NCBI RefSeq assembly: GCF_039414295.1
Contig: NZ_JBCITM010000002.1
Coordinates: 62,001-126,000 of the forward strand
Origin: Anoxynatronum sibiricum
GTDB lineage: Bacteria; Bacillota; Clostridia; Peptostreptococcales; Tindalliaceae
Direction: 5' to 3'
Length of the DNA stretch: 64,000 nt
The notes beneath the pieces were generated by a model, which searched no databases, was not told the origin of the DNA, and was given only the letters and a program-made list of their open reading frames with translations. The position numbers were made by a program, and so were the translations under genes. This document shows positions 7,789 to 15,655 of this stretch, one piece after another (position 1 is the stretch's first letter; each line of letters begins with the position of its first letter).

Positions 7789-8106
7789 ATGTCTGATTTT
7801 GGTTTTAAGATCGGTGTGGAAGGGGAAAAGAAATTTAAAAATGCACTGCGGGATATCAACAGAGATTTCAAGGTCTTAGGCTCTGAAATGAAGCTGGTCA
7901 CATCCCAGTTCGATAAACAGGATAAATCCATCCAGGCAGTGACAGCGAGGAACGAAGTCTTAAATAAAGAAATAGATGCCCAAAAGAATAAAGTATCCAC
8001 CCTGGAAGCCGCTCTGAAAAATGCCGCCGACTCCTTTGGGGAAAACGATAAACGGACAAAAGCCTGGCAGATTCAGCAGAATAATGCCAATGCAGATCTG
8101 ATCTAC
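7789..8106 (+). pseudogene. Phage tail tape measure protein, N-terminal fragment
   Basis: ATG 7789 follows GAGGTGAGGCG and encodes MSDFGFKIGVEGEKKFKNAL, then DINRDFKVLGSEMKLVTSQF and a coiled-coil rich stretch (NKEIDAQKNKVSTLEAALKN). This is the usual start of siphophage tape measure proteins, which are normally 600 residues or more. After about 105 residues the frame runs into the deleted RAYT element at about 8107, adding a short foreign tail before a stop at 8145. The remainder of the tail region is absent. Confidence 0.75.
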
Positions 8107-8395
8107 CCCAGCGCACTACCACAGGAGTTAGCCTTTCGGAGCTGACTCTTTTTCTAGTTTTCGGCAAAAATGTGCAGGAGAAGAAACACACATGTCGAAT
8201 ACTACATGACAGCCATAATCAACCTGAACTTTTCAACAAAGGGGATAGACACGTGCCAAGACAAATACGTAGAAGGAGCATCCCTACGACAAATTGCGCG
8301 GATAACTGGTTTGGGAATTAGGATAGTTCAGAATGCAAAATAGATAACTTAGCAGAACGGAGGTGATGCAACATTTCCCCAGCCACAGCACTGCT
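8107..8395 (+). mobile_element. Internally deleted RAYT derivative (MITE-like)
   Basis: Its left 170 bases match 4661-4835 of the full element at about 97 percent, including the terminator-like hairpin, leader and first transposase codons. Directly after the codons for RQIRRR it jumps to a sequence encoding the last residues of the transposase (GASLRQIARITGLGIRIVQN, then AK and stop) in a different frame. It ends with a REP-like palindrome (8357-8380). The right part is more diverged (roughly 78 percent), so it derives from a related but not identical element. It truncates the tape-measure gene and cannot encode a transposase. Confidence 0.8.
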
Positions 8396-8491
8396 AAATA
8401 TATTGAAATATCCGTATAACAATTATCATGAGTATGTAACCTTGATCTAATGCTGTTTATGTGTATAAATATATGTGTGCAGGAGGATCTC

Positions 8492-9115
8492 ATGAGTTTT
8501 CCCATACATCCCTTTCACAAAACTTGCTATGCTGTTAAAAATGACTTAACGTTGGAAGATTACAGAACAATGCAGCGTTTAGAGGCGGAATACTACACAG
8601 AGAAGCATATTACACCGGCAGAAGAAGCAGCTCGCTGGTCAAATCATAATCCCTGGATGGGAGTGGTTTTAACCTGCAATAATGAAATTATTGGCTTTAT
8701 CGACGTGCTTCCAGTGGGAGAATCTGTCTTTCATCAAATTGAAGAAGGCCGTCTCAATGACCGGGAAATGACAACAGATCATATTCTTTCAGAGAAAGTA
8801 CTTTTTCAACACGATGGAAATCCCAGACACTTGTTTTTTTCCTGCGCGGTCATCCGTCAGGATTTCCGGGGCACCGATGCGCTGATGTTTTTGATGAAAG
8901 CATATCTGATGCAGCTTCATACACTATTGGAACGGGGCGTTGTCTTTCACAAGGTGGCCGGTGATTGTGTCACAGAAGAGGGAGAAAGATTTGCCCGCAA
9001 AATTGGTTTATCTTACAGGCGTGACTCGCATCACGGCACCCGTGTTTACACAGGATCTTTCAGTGACTTTCTGAATAGAATAACTGTTTTAGCGGGGGAA
9101 GAGGCTGCGGATTAG
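8492..9115 (+). CDS. GNAT-like acetyltransferase family protein (putative)
   Basis: A 207-residue soluble protein. The central strand-rich region (PWMGVVLTCNNEIIGFIDVL) and the later FFSCAVIRQDFRGTDALMFL, where the acetyl-CoA loop would lie, resemble the GNAT fold, but the Q/RxxGxG/A loop is weak. The substrate is unknown. ATG 8492 follows AGGAGGA; an upstream in-frame ATG at 8450 has no ribosome site. It is a monocistronic unit between mobile-element remnants and the first minor pilin set, ending at the terminator at 9171. Confidence 0.55.
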   Translation: MSFPIHPFHKTCYAVKNDLTLEDYRTMQRLEAEYYTEKHITPAEEAARWSNHNPWMGVVLTCNNEIIGFIDVLPVGESVFHQIEEGRLNDREMTTDHILSEKVLFQHDGNPRHLFFSCAVIRQDFRGTDALMFLMKAYLMQLHTLLERGVVFHKVAGDCVTEEGERFARKIGLSYRRDSHHGTRVYTGSFSDFLNRITVLAGEEAAD

Positions 9116-9170
9116 TATAACAGGATTGTGGACGACACATTTACAAGATGATCATTCTGATATGACTTTG

Positions 9171-9197
9171 AAAGTCAGCGAAATGCTGACTTTTTTG
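9171..9197 (+). terminator. Intrinsic terminator after the GNAT-like gene
   Basis: AAAGTCAGC (9171-9179) and GCTGACTTT pair perfectly around GAAAT and run into a T tract. Confidence 0.85.
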
Positions 9198-9332
9198 TGA
9201 TTTTTGCATATCATAGGATGCACCGCCCCCCAAAACGGATGATGTTTTCGTATATTCTGTTAATAGTAGGGGGCACATGAATTTTCGGTATTGTATCGAC
9301 TCTGAAAAATATGAAGCGGAAGGGGGAGAAAC

Positions 9333-10478
9333 TTGAAAATCAAACCCTGCAACAAAGGATTTACCCTTGTCTGGGTGATTGTTGTGATGTTGGTTCTTAG
9401 TATTTTGGGAGTGGCTCTTTTGTCTGTCAGTTTGGCAGAAACAAGGCACACAATGCGATCAGAACACCATATTCAGGTGGATTATATTGCCCGATCTGGG
9501 GTTGAAGCAGGCTATCAGAAACTATTAGGTATATCACCCCGTTCCAGCGTTTCAGAGCTTGTTTCTGCGGCAAATAATCTGGGCCCCAGCAATCTTCAAA
9601 GCATTCCCTTTGGAAATGGTACTTACTCCATTGACTATATCTTTAACCCTGACCAGTCTGCTCTCATCACCATTCGGTCAGAAGCACAGCATGTTTCCGC
9701 ACCGTTATCGAGCGTTGTAACGCTGCAGGTACCTACAAATGTCATTTTCAACACAACCCCTTGGACAGAGCCCCCAAATAGTTGGTGGCGGGCTTCCAAT
9801 CTATGGGATAGCATCAACCCAGATGTAGATGGCACCGTGGATATGACCAGTCGTGCAGTGGCTTTCAGCGGTTCGCCGACAAAATCTCCTCAAAATGGGA
9901 GGAATCTTTCCATATTCCGGGCCAATGTAATTCTATTCCGCGGTACAAACAACAGTGGTGTGACATTTCAACAGCAAAAAAACACCAACGATATAACCTT
10001 TGATGCTGAAATTCTTCTTTTTGAAGGAAGTGTGCGTCTAAGAGATGCTAATAAAAAAATCACTTTCGATCTAAGTAACACCATGCTTGCGGGTTCCATC
10101 AACCCATGGACATATGCCGGTCAGGTCGGCTTTGAAGACGAAGGCCGGTATAATGCATTTATTTCAGGGGTCTATGACGATTATGCAGAATATAATTTTG
10201 GTGAAGCTGTCGCAAATGATGTCAAGTTTGGCCTGGTTTATTTTGAAGACGCTGTTGTAAAAGATGGTGTTGGCACAGTGATCAGCCCTGATTACTATTA
10301 TTTTGCACAAAATACCAACATCAACAAATCTTCAGTAGTGATTCGTGATGCGTATGAACCTGGAGTGGAACTGATTCGTGTTCGAAGTGATGATCCCATC
10401 AAACAAGGCCTGGCAGACCGGCAAAGTATTCGAACCTATCGTGCCGGAACAGAAAAAATGATTTACAGTGCCGAGTAA
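9333..10478 (+). CDS. PilX/GspK-like minor prepilin (set A)
   Basis: A 381-residue prepilin with a 9-residue leader ending NKG, then FTLVWVIVVMLVLSILGVAL. The residue at mature +5 is Trp, not Glu, as expected for GspK/PilX-like tip components that cap the pseudopilus. The following QVDYIARSGVEAGYQ motif is typical of PilX/GspK N-terminal helices. The large exported domain (about 70-381) is beta-rich with repeated polar segments and is not recognised. It starts with TTG after AGGGGGAG. It is the first of three adjacent minor pilin genes; the 9200-9330 upstream region shows no clear promoter. Confidence 0.8.
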   Translation: MKIKPCNKGFTLVWVIVVMLVLSILGVALLSVSLAETRHTMRSEHHIQVDYIARSGVEAGYQKLLGISPRSSVSELVSAANNLGPSNLQSIPFGNGTYSIDYIFNPDQSALITIRSEAQHVSAPLSSVVTLQVPTNVIFNTTPWTEPPNSWWRASNLWDSINPDVDGTVDMTSRAVAFSGSPTKSPQNGRNLSIFRANVILFRGTNNSGVTFQQQKNTNDITFDAEILLFEGSVRLRDANKKITFDLSNTMLAGSINPWTYAGQVGFEDEGRYNAFISGVYDDYAEYNFGEAVANDVKFGLVYFEDAVVKDGVGTVISPDYYYFAQNTNINKSSVVIRDAYEPGVELIRVRSDDPIKQGLADRQSIRTYRAGTEKMIYSAE

Positions 10479-10492
10479 ATGGAGAAGGTGAC

Positions 10493-10846
10493 GTGATGAA
10501 GAAACATCGAAAAAGCAGCGGGCTTACCTTGATTGAAGTGATCATTTCATTGGCGATCATCGGCATCGTCATTATTTCTCTACTGACCATGTTCACCTTT
10601 GGGTTTGACACCGTTTTTTCAATGGGAAGAAGAACTGAAGCCACCAGAATCGCTCAGGAGTTCATGGATGAACACTACGCCCTTGAACCCCTTGATATTA
10701 ATCATCTTCCGAGTATACCAAGCGTGCCGCCCTATACTGTACAGCGTAACCGACAAATGGGCCATGACGGCCTCAACCAAATAACCATTACGGTTCTTTA
10801 TCGTAATGGCTCCCGATCAGTGACACTCACCGGACTTGTGCCTTAG
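10493..10846 (+). CDS. PilV/GspI-like minor prepilin (set A)
   Basis: A 117-residue type IV prepilin. The leader ends KKHRKSSG, followed by LTLIEVIISLAIIGIVIISL with glutamate at +5. The remaining short exported part carries no recognised domain. GTG 10493 or ATG 10496 could start it, behind GGAGAAGG. It begins 14 bases after the PilX-like gene and 15 bases before the PilW-like gene, so the three are co-transcribed. It is probably a low-abundance subunit of a tip or priming complex. Confidence 0.82.
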   Translation: MMKKHRKSSGLTLIEVIISLAIIGIVIISLLTMFTFGFDTVFSMGRRTEATRIAQEFMDEHYALEPLDINHLPSIPSVPPYTVQRNRQMGHDGLNQITITVLYRNGSRSVTLTGLVP

Positions 10847-10861
10847 AAAGGGTGCTATTAT

Positions 10862-11848
10862 ATGAAGATGCCAAAGATAAAATATTCATTGCTCTTTATG
10901 AAAAGCGATTGCAAAGGAATAACTTTGATTGAAACAATCATTGCCATGGCCATTGCGCTTGTGGTTTTACTGATATCTTTTTCTGTTTTCAGTTTTGGCA
11001 ACAATACTTTTAGAAACGGTGTAAATCAATATGACATTCAAAGTGATGTTCGTATGGCTGCTGATTATATTCAAAACCATGTTCGTTACGCCACTTTTCT
11101 AAAACTCATTGATACACCAACATTCAACGAATTTCAGGAGTTCGATGAAGGTGATGCGGTTGAGTTAATGGAGATTAAACGAAATCTTGAATATATTTAT
11201 TTTGATGATAATCATCAGTTGAATCATCTTGTTTATGATACTTCCAGTGATACGTATAATCTATTGCGTTTTAAATCTTCCTATACTCTGCCTGGCTCAA
11301 TTATTGTACCCGATAATCATATGATTCACATTCAGGTGGATGCAGATGATAGAAATGCCTCTTATCAATTGGCTTACAAAATAAACTTGCCAAATATGCA
11401 ATTGGCTAACCATGCGATAGAGGCAGATGGCAGTAAGGGTATTTTATTTTCAAAAAATACTGAACTGATCGGACTGATATCGGGGGAAGTGGGTTCAGGT
11501 GGTGGTTCTGAAGAAGGCTCAGATCATGACGATGAAGAAACTTCCGAGAATCAGACAATATCCAATGCCCTGATTGGCGGAGTTCCGAAACCTGTCCATA
11601 ACGCAACGCCTGTAACAGTATTTGAAACGACACAATATACATCAACTGTATCCTGGCATCCCAATCCATTTGATGATTCGGGAAAGTTTAAGAATAACAC
11701 CGCATATAGAGCAACCATTATCATTACTCCCAAAACGGGATACACAATATCTGGAATACCACTTAACTTCTTCGTTGTCACAGGTGCATCCTCCACCACA
11801 AACCAATCAAACGCCAATACCATTATTGCAGATTTTCCTTCAACCTAA
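10862..11848 (+). CDS. PilW/GspJ-like minor prepilin with C-terminal exported repeat domain (set A)
   Basis: A 328-residue prepilin. The leader ends SDCKG, then ITLIETIIAMAIALVVLLIS with glutamate at +5, followed by the J/W-type QSDVRMAADYIQNHV segment. The last ~95 residues (starting near LIGGVPKPVHNATPV, with YRATIIITPKTGYTISGIPL) match a repeat common in secreted and S-layer proteins of Firmicutes, and a Gly/Ser/Glu-rich linker precedes it. This appears to be a modular pilin that displays an extracellular domain. Its ligand is unknown. Confidence 0.8.
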   Translation: MKMPKIKYSLLFMKSDCKGITLIETIIAMAIALVVLLISFSVFSFGNNTFRNGVNQYDIQSDVRMAADYIQNHVRYATFLKLIDTPTFNEFQEFDEGDAVELMEIKRNLEYIYFDDNHQLNHLVYDTSSDTYNLLRFKSSYTLPGSIIVPDNHMIHIQVDADDRNASYQLAYKINLPNMQLANHAIEADGSKGILFSKNTELIGLISGEVGSGGGSEEGSDHDDEETSENQTISNALIGGVPKPVHNATPVTVFETTQYTSTVSWHPNPFDDSGKFKNNTAYRATIIITPKTGYTISGIPLNFFVVTGASSTTNQSNANTIIADFPST

Positions 11849-11862
11849 CGATGTATTCCATT

Positions 11863-11904
11863 AAACACTGAGATATGTTCTTATGAGCTGATCAGTGTTT
11901 TTTT
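11863..11904 (+). terminator. Intrinsic terminator after minor pilin set A
   Basis: AAACACTGA (11863-11871) and TCAGTGTTT (11892-11900) pair perfectly over a 20-base loop and lead into TTTT. Confidence 0.85.
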
Positions 11905-11981
11905 GTGTTCAATATCTTGTGATTACTTTTTAGATGTAGTGGTATGATAGTGATAATAAGAAGACAGGGAGTGGTGATTTC

Positions 11982-13367
11982 ATGAAAAGGAAATGGTTCA
12001 TGCTTGTATTAGTGTTGATACTAATAGGTGCTCTTCTAACTGGATGTATTGACGAATCACTGCTTTCTGATGAATATTTAGATGATTTTGAAGCACAACT
12101 GGACAAAATTCAATTACGCGTTGAAGATTTCAGCCGTTTAATGACAGAAGAAGAAAGATTAAAATTTGAGCAGCGTGTTGATGAAGAAATTTTCAGATTT
12201 TCCATGGCATTCTTCGATGAGTTGGAAAAGCTGGGAGTAAATGCCAGTGAATCAAACCATGAGGCAGTTGAAGCCTTGTTGAACAAGTATCTAATGGAAC
12301 TGGAAGAAATCATTGATGAACTGGAACTTGCTTTTGCACCAGCTGTTTCATCAATCAGATTAATGATTGGTGAGTCACAGGCTTGGGTGAATCAGACACC
12401 AGTTCCATTGGACCAACCACCCACCATAACGGAAGCTGGTCGCACTTTGGTGCCCCTTCGTTTTGTCGCAGAATCCCTAGCAGCCGAAGTCAATTGGAAT
12501 GATGCTGAACGAAGAATTACCTACACCAAAGGTCCGCTGGAAATCGTTTTATACCTCAATGAAACAACTGCAATGGTAAATGGCAACATGATTGATCTGG
12601 GGGTCCCACCTGTCATCGTCAATGGTCGTACATTGGTTCCTTTGAGATTTGTCAGTGAGACCATGGGTTTTTTGGTTGACTGGCAAGAAGAAACTCGAGA
12701 AATTACCGTCATCGGCCGACTGGACGGTCAAATGCCCGCTGCATTTACGCCTATGGAACTTGCAATTGATACAGATGTTACTGATGATGATACCAAAATA
12801 GCCTACACTTTACTGGGAGTCATTATTGAGACTACCTGGGATGATACACGCCCTTTAATTGCATTATTGGTTGATGGAGAACTGTTTAAATATGAAGCAG
12901 ACTTTGACTTATTTGAAACCGTTATAGAAGAATGGGATCATTACAGTCATTGGGGTCTGTATGAAGCCGGGTTTGATGATTATGACCGTGTGGTCACTCT
13001 GGAGTATGGTGAAGGTGTTGCTGACATTGTTGGGATATTCGCTGATTATTATGCCGAAAAAACCTTAGCTGATATCTTTGAAATCGACGGTAATATTGTT
13101 ACGTTAACCAGTATTGATGATCTGCTTAATAGTGAAGACCCCGATGACCTCCCGGGATTCTCAACCATCATGAATGATCAGCTGACACCTGCCAATGGAG
13201 ATGTCATGATGCTTTCAGAAGAAGTAGTGGTTTATGTGGAAGGTGATGATGGGATCTTTTTCACAGGTACCATTGATATGATAGGCCTGTCATTTTATGA
13301 TTATGTTGAGCTGTACGATACCGATGGTGATCTGATATATGATATTGTTATATTGTGGCTGATATAA
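11982..13367 (+). CDS. Lipoprotein with copper-amine-oxidase N-like (stalk) domains
   Basis: A 461-residue exported lipoprotein. The signal peptide ends in LLTGC with the lipidated cysteine at about residue 22. A helical acidic region (about 30-115) follows. Next come two strand motifs typical of the Cu_amine_oxidN1 family (RTLVPLRFVAESLAAEVNWN and RTLVPLRFVSETMGFLVDWQ, about 150-245). The remaining 200 residues are acidic and not recognised. No amine oxidase catalytic domain is present; in Firmicutes such domains occur in cell-surface proteins with other roles. It stands alone between minor pilin sets A and B, with ATG after GGGAGTGG. A pilus-related role is possible but only suggested by position. 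Confidence 0.75.
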   Translation: MKRKWFMLVLVLILIGALLTGCIDESLLSDEYLDDFEAQLDKIQLRVEDFSRLMTEEERLKFEQRVDEEIFRFSMAFFDELEKLGVNASESNHEAVEALLNKYLMELEEIIDELELAFAPAVSSIRLMIGESQAWVNQTPVPLDQPPTITEAGRTLVPLRFVAESLAAEVNWNDAERRITYTKGPLEIVLYLNETTAMVNGNMIDLGVPPVIVNGRTLVPLRFVSETMGFLVDWQEETREITVIGRLDGQMPAAFTPMELAIDTDVTDDDTKIAYTLLGVIIETTWDDTRPLIALLVDGELFKYEADFDLFETVIEEWDHYSHWGLYEAGFDDYDRVVTLEYGEGVADIVGIFADYYAEKTLADIFEIDGNIVTLTSIDDLLNSEDPDDLPGFSTIMNDQLTPANGDVMMLSEEVVVYVEGDDGIFFTGTIDMIGLSFYDYVELYDTDGDLIYDIVILWLI

Positions 13368-13468
13368 GACGTTACCCATTTATGATTCCATATTAGTCAG
13401 TTTTCGTCAACTATTTCTGATTTACCAAGCTATTTTATGAATATTGAGTATACACAGCAAAAACCCTA

Positions 13469-13477
13469 TGATATAAT
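13469..13477 (+). promoter_or_regulatory. Extended -10 promoter of minor pilin set B
   Basis: TGATATAAT (13469-13477) is an extended -10 element with a perfect TATAAT. The -35 position (13449-13454, TATACA) is poor, which suggests an activator or dependence on the extended -10. Transcription would begin near 13484. Confidence 0.6.
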
Positions 13478-13502
13478 TGAAGGACATAAGACCTATTTAT
13501 AT

Positions 13503-13602
13503 TCCTCAATATGGTAACTGAGGATTTGACCCGCAGCTATAGATGGACGCCTCATGCTGTGGTGATCCAGTGGCGTAACCGGCTGAATAGCCGGTTTTTT
13601 TG
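13503..13602 (+). promoter_or_regulatory. Structured 5' leader with terminator, candidate riboswitch or attenuator (class unknown)
   Basis: A hairpin is formed by TCCTCA (13503-13508) with TGAGGA (13519-13524). CCGCAGC (13531-13537) can pair with GCTGTGG (13556-13562), and ACGCC (13547-13551) with GGCGT (13572-13576). These pairings interlock as an H-type pseudoknot. An intrinsic terminator follows (AACCGGCT 13577-13584, AGCCGGTT 13589-13596, T tract). All of this lies between the promoter at 13472 and the first gene at 13662, so the terminator must be bypassed for expression. I could not match the sequence to a riboswitch class I know. Confidence 0.6.
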
Positions 13603-13661
13603 TTGTTGTACCTGTTGATTGTCGATTTCGTCATTTACATACTGTAGACTGAGGTGAAATT

Positions 13662-14117
13662 ATGATACAACGTATAATTAACTATAAATCAATTAAAAAT
13701 CATATTGAAAACAAAGAAGCTGCTGCTCTTGTTTTGGTAGTGCTTCTTTTAATGGTTTCAACAATACTAGTTCTTTCAGTGGCTTTTTTAACTCAATCCA
13801 ATACAGCAATGGCGCATCGTCAACAGCAAGGCATTCAATCCTACTACATTGCACGTTCTGGAGCAGAACTGGCATATGAAGCAATCGTTAGTGACCCAGC
13901 CGAATGGAACTACTTTGAGAATAATGATGATTGGAATCACAATCCACAAACCATCACCTTTCCAGAAGGAGAAGCAACAATAATCATTACTGCTGACACC
14001 GTTAATGATATTAGACGAGTGCGTATTACCTCAATTGGAATGGCTGAAGGTGTCGAGAGAACTGTAGTGTTATCTGTTGAACATAAAAACAACGGACGTT
14101 TTGTATGGAGTCGTTAA
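13662..14117 (+). CDS. PilX/GspK-like minor prepilin (set B)
   Basis: A 151-residue prepilin-like protein. It lacks a canonical GFTLIE; the N terminus reads KEAAALVLVVLLLMVSTILV, with no glutamate in the hydrophobic helix, then QGIQSYYIARSGAELAYEAI as in PilX/GspK proteins. Cleavage by PilD probably occurs in the KEA-AAL region but is uncertain. The short exported domain is unrecognised. ATG follows GAGGTG. It heads the second minor pilin set behind the structured leader. Confidence 0.72.
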   Translation: MIQRIINYKSIKNHIENKEAAALVLVVLLLMVSTILVLSVAFLTQSNTAMAHRQQQGIQSYYIARSGAELAYEAIVSDPAEWNYFENNDDWNHNPQTITFPEGEATIIITADTVNDIRRVRITSIGMAEGVERTVVLSVEHKNNGRFVWSR

Positions 14118-14147
14118 TACCGTTATTACCTGAAAAGGGGGATCTAT

Positions 14148-15644
14148 ATGGTTGCATCAACAAATATAAGAAGTCAAAAGGGAGTCACTTTAATTGAACT
14201 GATCATTGTATTGGCGTTACTGGGCATTGTAATAGCCGTTGCTTGGCCAATGATTGGATTTTCATCGAATGTGCACAAAACCACTGTTAGAGAGTTTGAC
14301 ATGCAATCGGATATGCGATTAGCCTCTGAACAACTAACGCAGTATCTTAGGCATATGACAGTTGGGACCATCTACACCGATGACCAGTATCGACCAGGCG
14401 GTGTTGCAGATAGAGCTGACAGGTTTAACTACTTGGCGCTTGAAGAAGAGAATGGAAAAACTGTGTTGGTTGATTGGCGTTGGGTTGAAGGCGAAGGCCA
14501 TATCAAGCATATCATCGCTGAACCGGACTCGGATTTGTCATACGGCTTATCCTTCTATAAACATGACATGGATGAGAATGTTGTCTACTTTGAATTGAAT
14601 GGTTATCGACCAGGTAGTAATACGCCAGTAACAACCGTGGTTTCTGAAATAATCGGTCTTAATTCAGTGTTCATTCAGGACTTCAGTTCACCCTCACAAC
14701 CAGGCTCAGTTCTTGCTTATCGCACAACCCCAGCACCTGGAACAGAAACAGAGGAAATTGGCGGTGATGGACACATAGCTATGGTGCTGGTTCTTGATAT
14801 CTCAAACAGTATGGATGAGATGATGGGTACAGGAGATAATAGACAACGCAGAATTACACATCTTAAGGATAAAACCAAAGGCCTCCTTAATCGACTCAGC
14901 GAAATCGACAATGCAAAAATTGAAGTAGCCATTATCCCATATGCAACAACCGCAAACGGAAATCACCAGTTTTTAGATATTGCTGAAAGAAAAGATGACT
15001 TAACGGCTGCCGTTAATTCACTTCAGACACCAGGTGGTATGGCGGGTGGCACAAATACCGGTGATGGTTTAAGGAGAGCCTATCACTTAATAAAGCAGCA
15101 TGATGCCAATCAACCCGACGATACAGAGGTTCTGTACTATATGCTGTTATTAATGGATGGTAACCCTACTTTCTACACTGTAGATGCATTTCATCGAGAC
15201 AATCCTGGTAACTATATAACTGACGATAGACCCATTACCTATTCAAATGGACACCATTGGTACTATGGTTTTCGGAATTCGTGGAGTACAACGCGAACTT
15301 GGTACACTGAATGGTCATATTTTTCTAATATGATTGCGGGTTCTGGCCAATATGTACCAGCAAACAATGTTCAAAACTCTTTAAACTATGCGAAACACAT
15401 TGCGTCTACTCTATATGCTAATGACCCTCATAATCTTGATATCACTTCCTACGTTATTGGTTTTTCAGATATCGGAGCTGAAATAGACCGAGCTAGAGAA
15501 CTAGCAGAAGGTCCGGGGGCTTCATTAGGTGGAACATATTATGAAGCAGCAGATGCTGTTGCCCTTGAAGAAACATTCGAAACCATTGTTAATACATTTC
15601 CAGCTGACTTGTGGCATATTTACCTGCCTGTGCCAGGTAACTAA
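14148..15644 (+). CDS. PilW/GspJ-like prepilin fused to a von Willebrand A domain (set B)
   Basis: A 498-residue modular prepilin. The leader ends RSQKG, then VTLIELIIVLALLGIVIAVA with glutamate at +5 and the J/W-like QSDMRLASEQLTQYL. From about residue 210 a VWA domain follows: LVLDISNSM gives the DxSxS metal site (Asp217, Ser219, Ser221), with the threonine near 303 (GGTNTGDGL) and the aspartate near 337 (LLLMDGN) completing a MIDAS. VWA-bearing minor pilins are known in Gram-positive T4P (for example Streptococcus sanguinis PilB, a host-ligand adhesin). A tip adhesin role is inferred. A strong AAAAGGGGG site precedes the ATG. Confidence 0.85.
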   Translation: MVASTNIRSQKGVTLIELIIVLALLGIVIAVAWPMIGFSSNVHKTTVREFDMQSDMRLASEQLTQYLRHMTVGTIYTDDQYRPGGVADRADRFNYLALEEENGKTVLVDWRWVEGEGHIKHIIAEPDSDLSYGLSFYKHDMDENVVYFELNGYRPGSNTPVTTVVSEIIGLNSVFIQDFSSPSQPGSVLAYRTTPAPGTETEEIGGDGHIAMVLVLDISNSMDEMMGTGDNRQRRITHLKDKTKGLLNRLSEIDNAKIEVAIIPYATTANGNHQFLDIAERKDDLTAAVNSLQTPGGMAGGTNTGDGLRRAYHLIKQHDANQPDDTEVLYYMLLLMDGNPTFYTVDAFHRDNPGNYITDDRPITYSNGHHWYYGFRNSWSTTRTWYTEWSYFSNMIAGSGQYVPANNVQNSLNYAKHIASTLYANDPHNLDITSYVIGFSDIGAEIDRARELAEGPGASLGGTYYEAADAVALEETFETIVNTFPADLWHIYLPVPGN

Positions 15645-15655
15645 GGAGTGATATC

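Noticed and set aside
13503..13602. c-di-GMP-I (GEMM) riboswitch
   Set aside because: A GGACGC stretch is present, but the conserved GGCAAACC, GAAA tetraloop and CAAAGCC blocks are missing. It is left as an unassigned leader.
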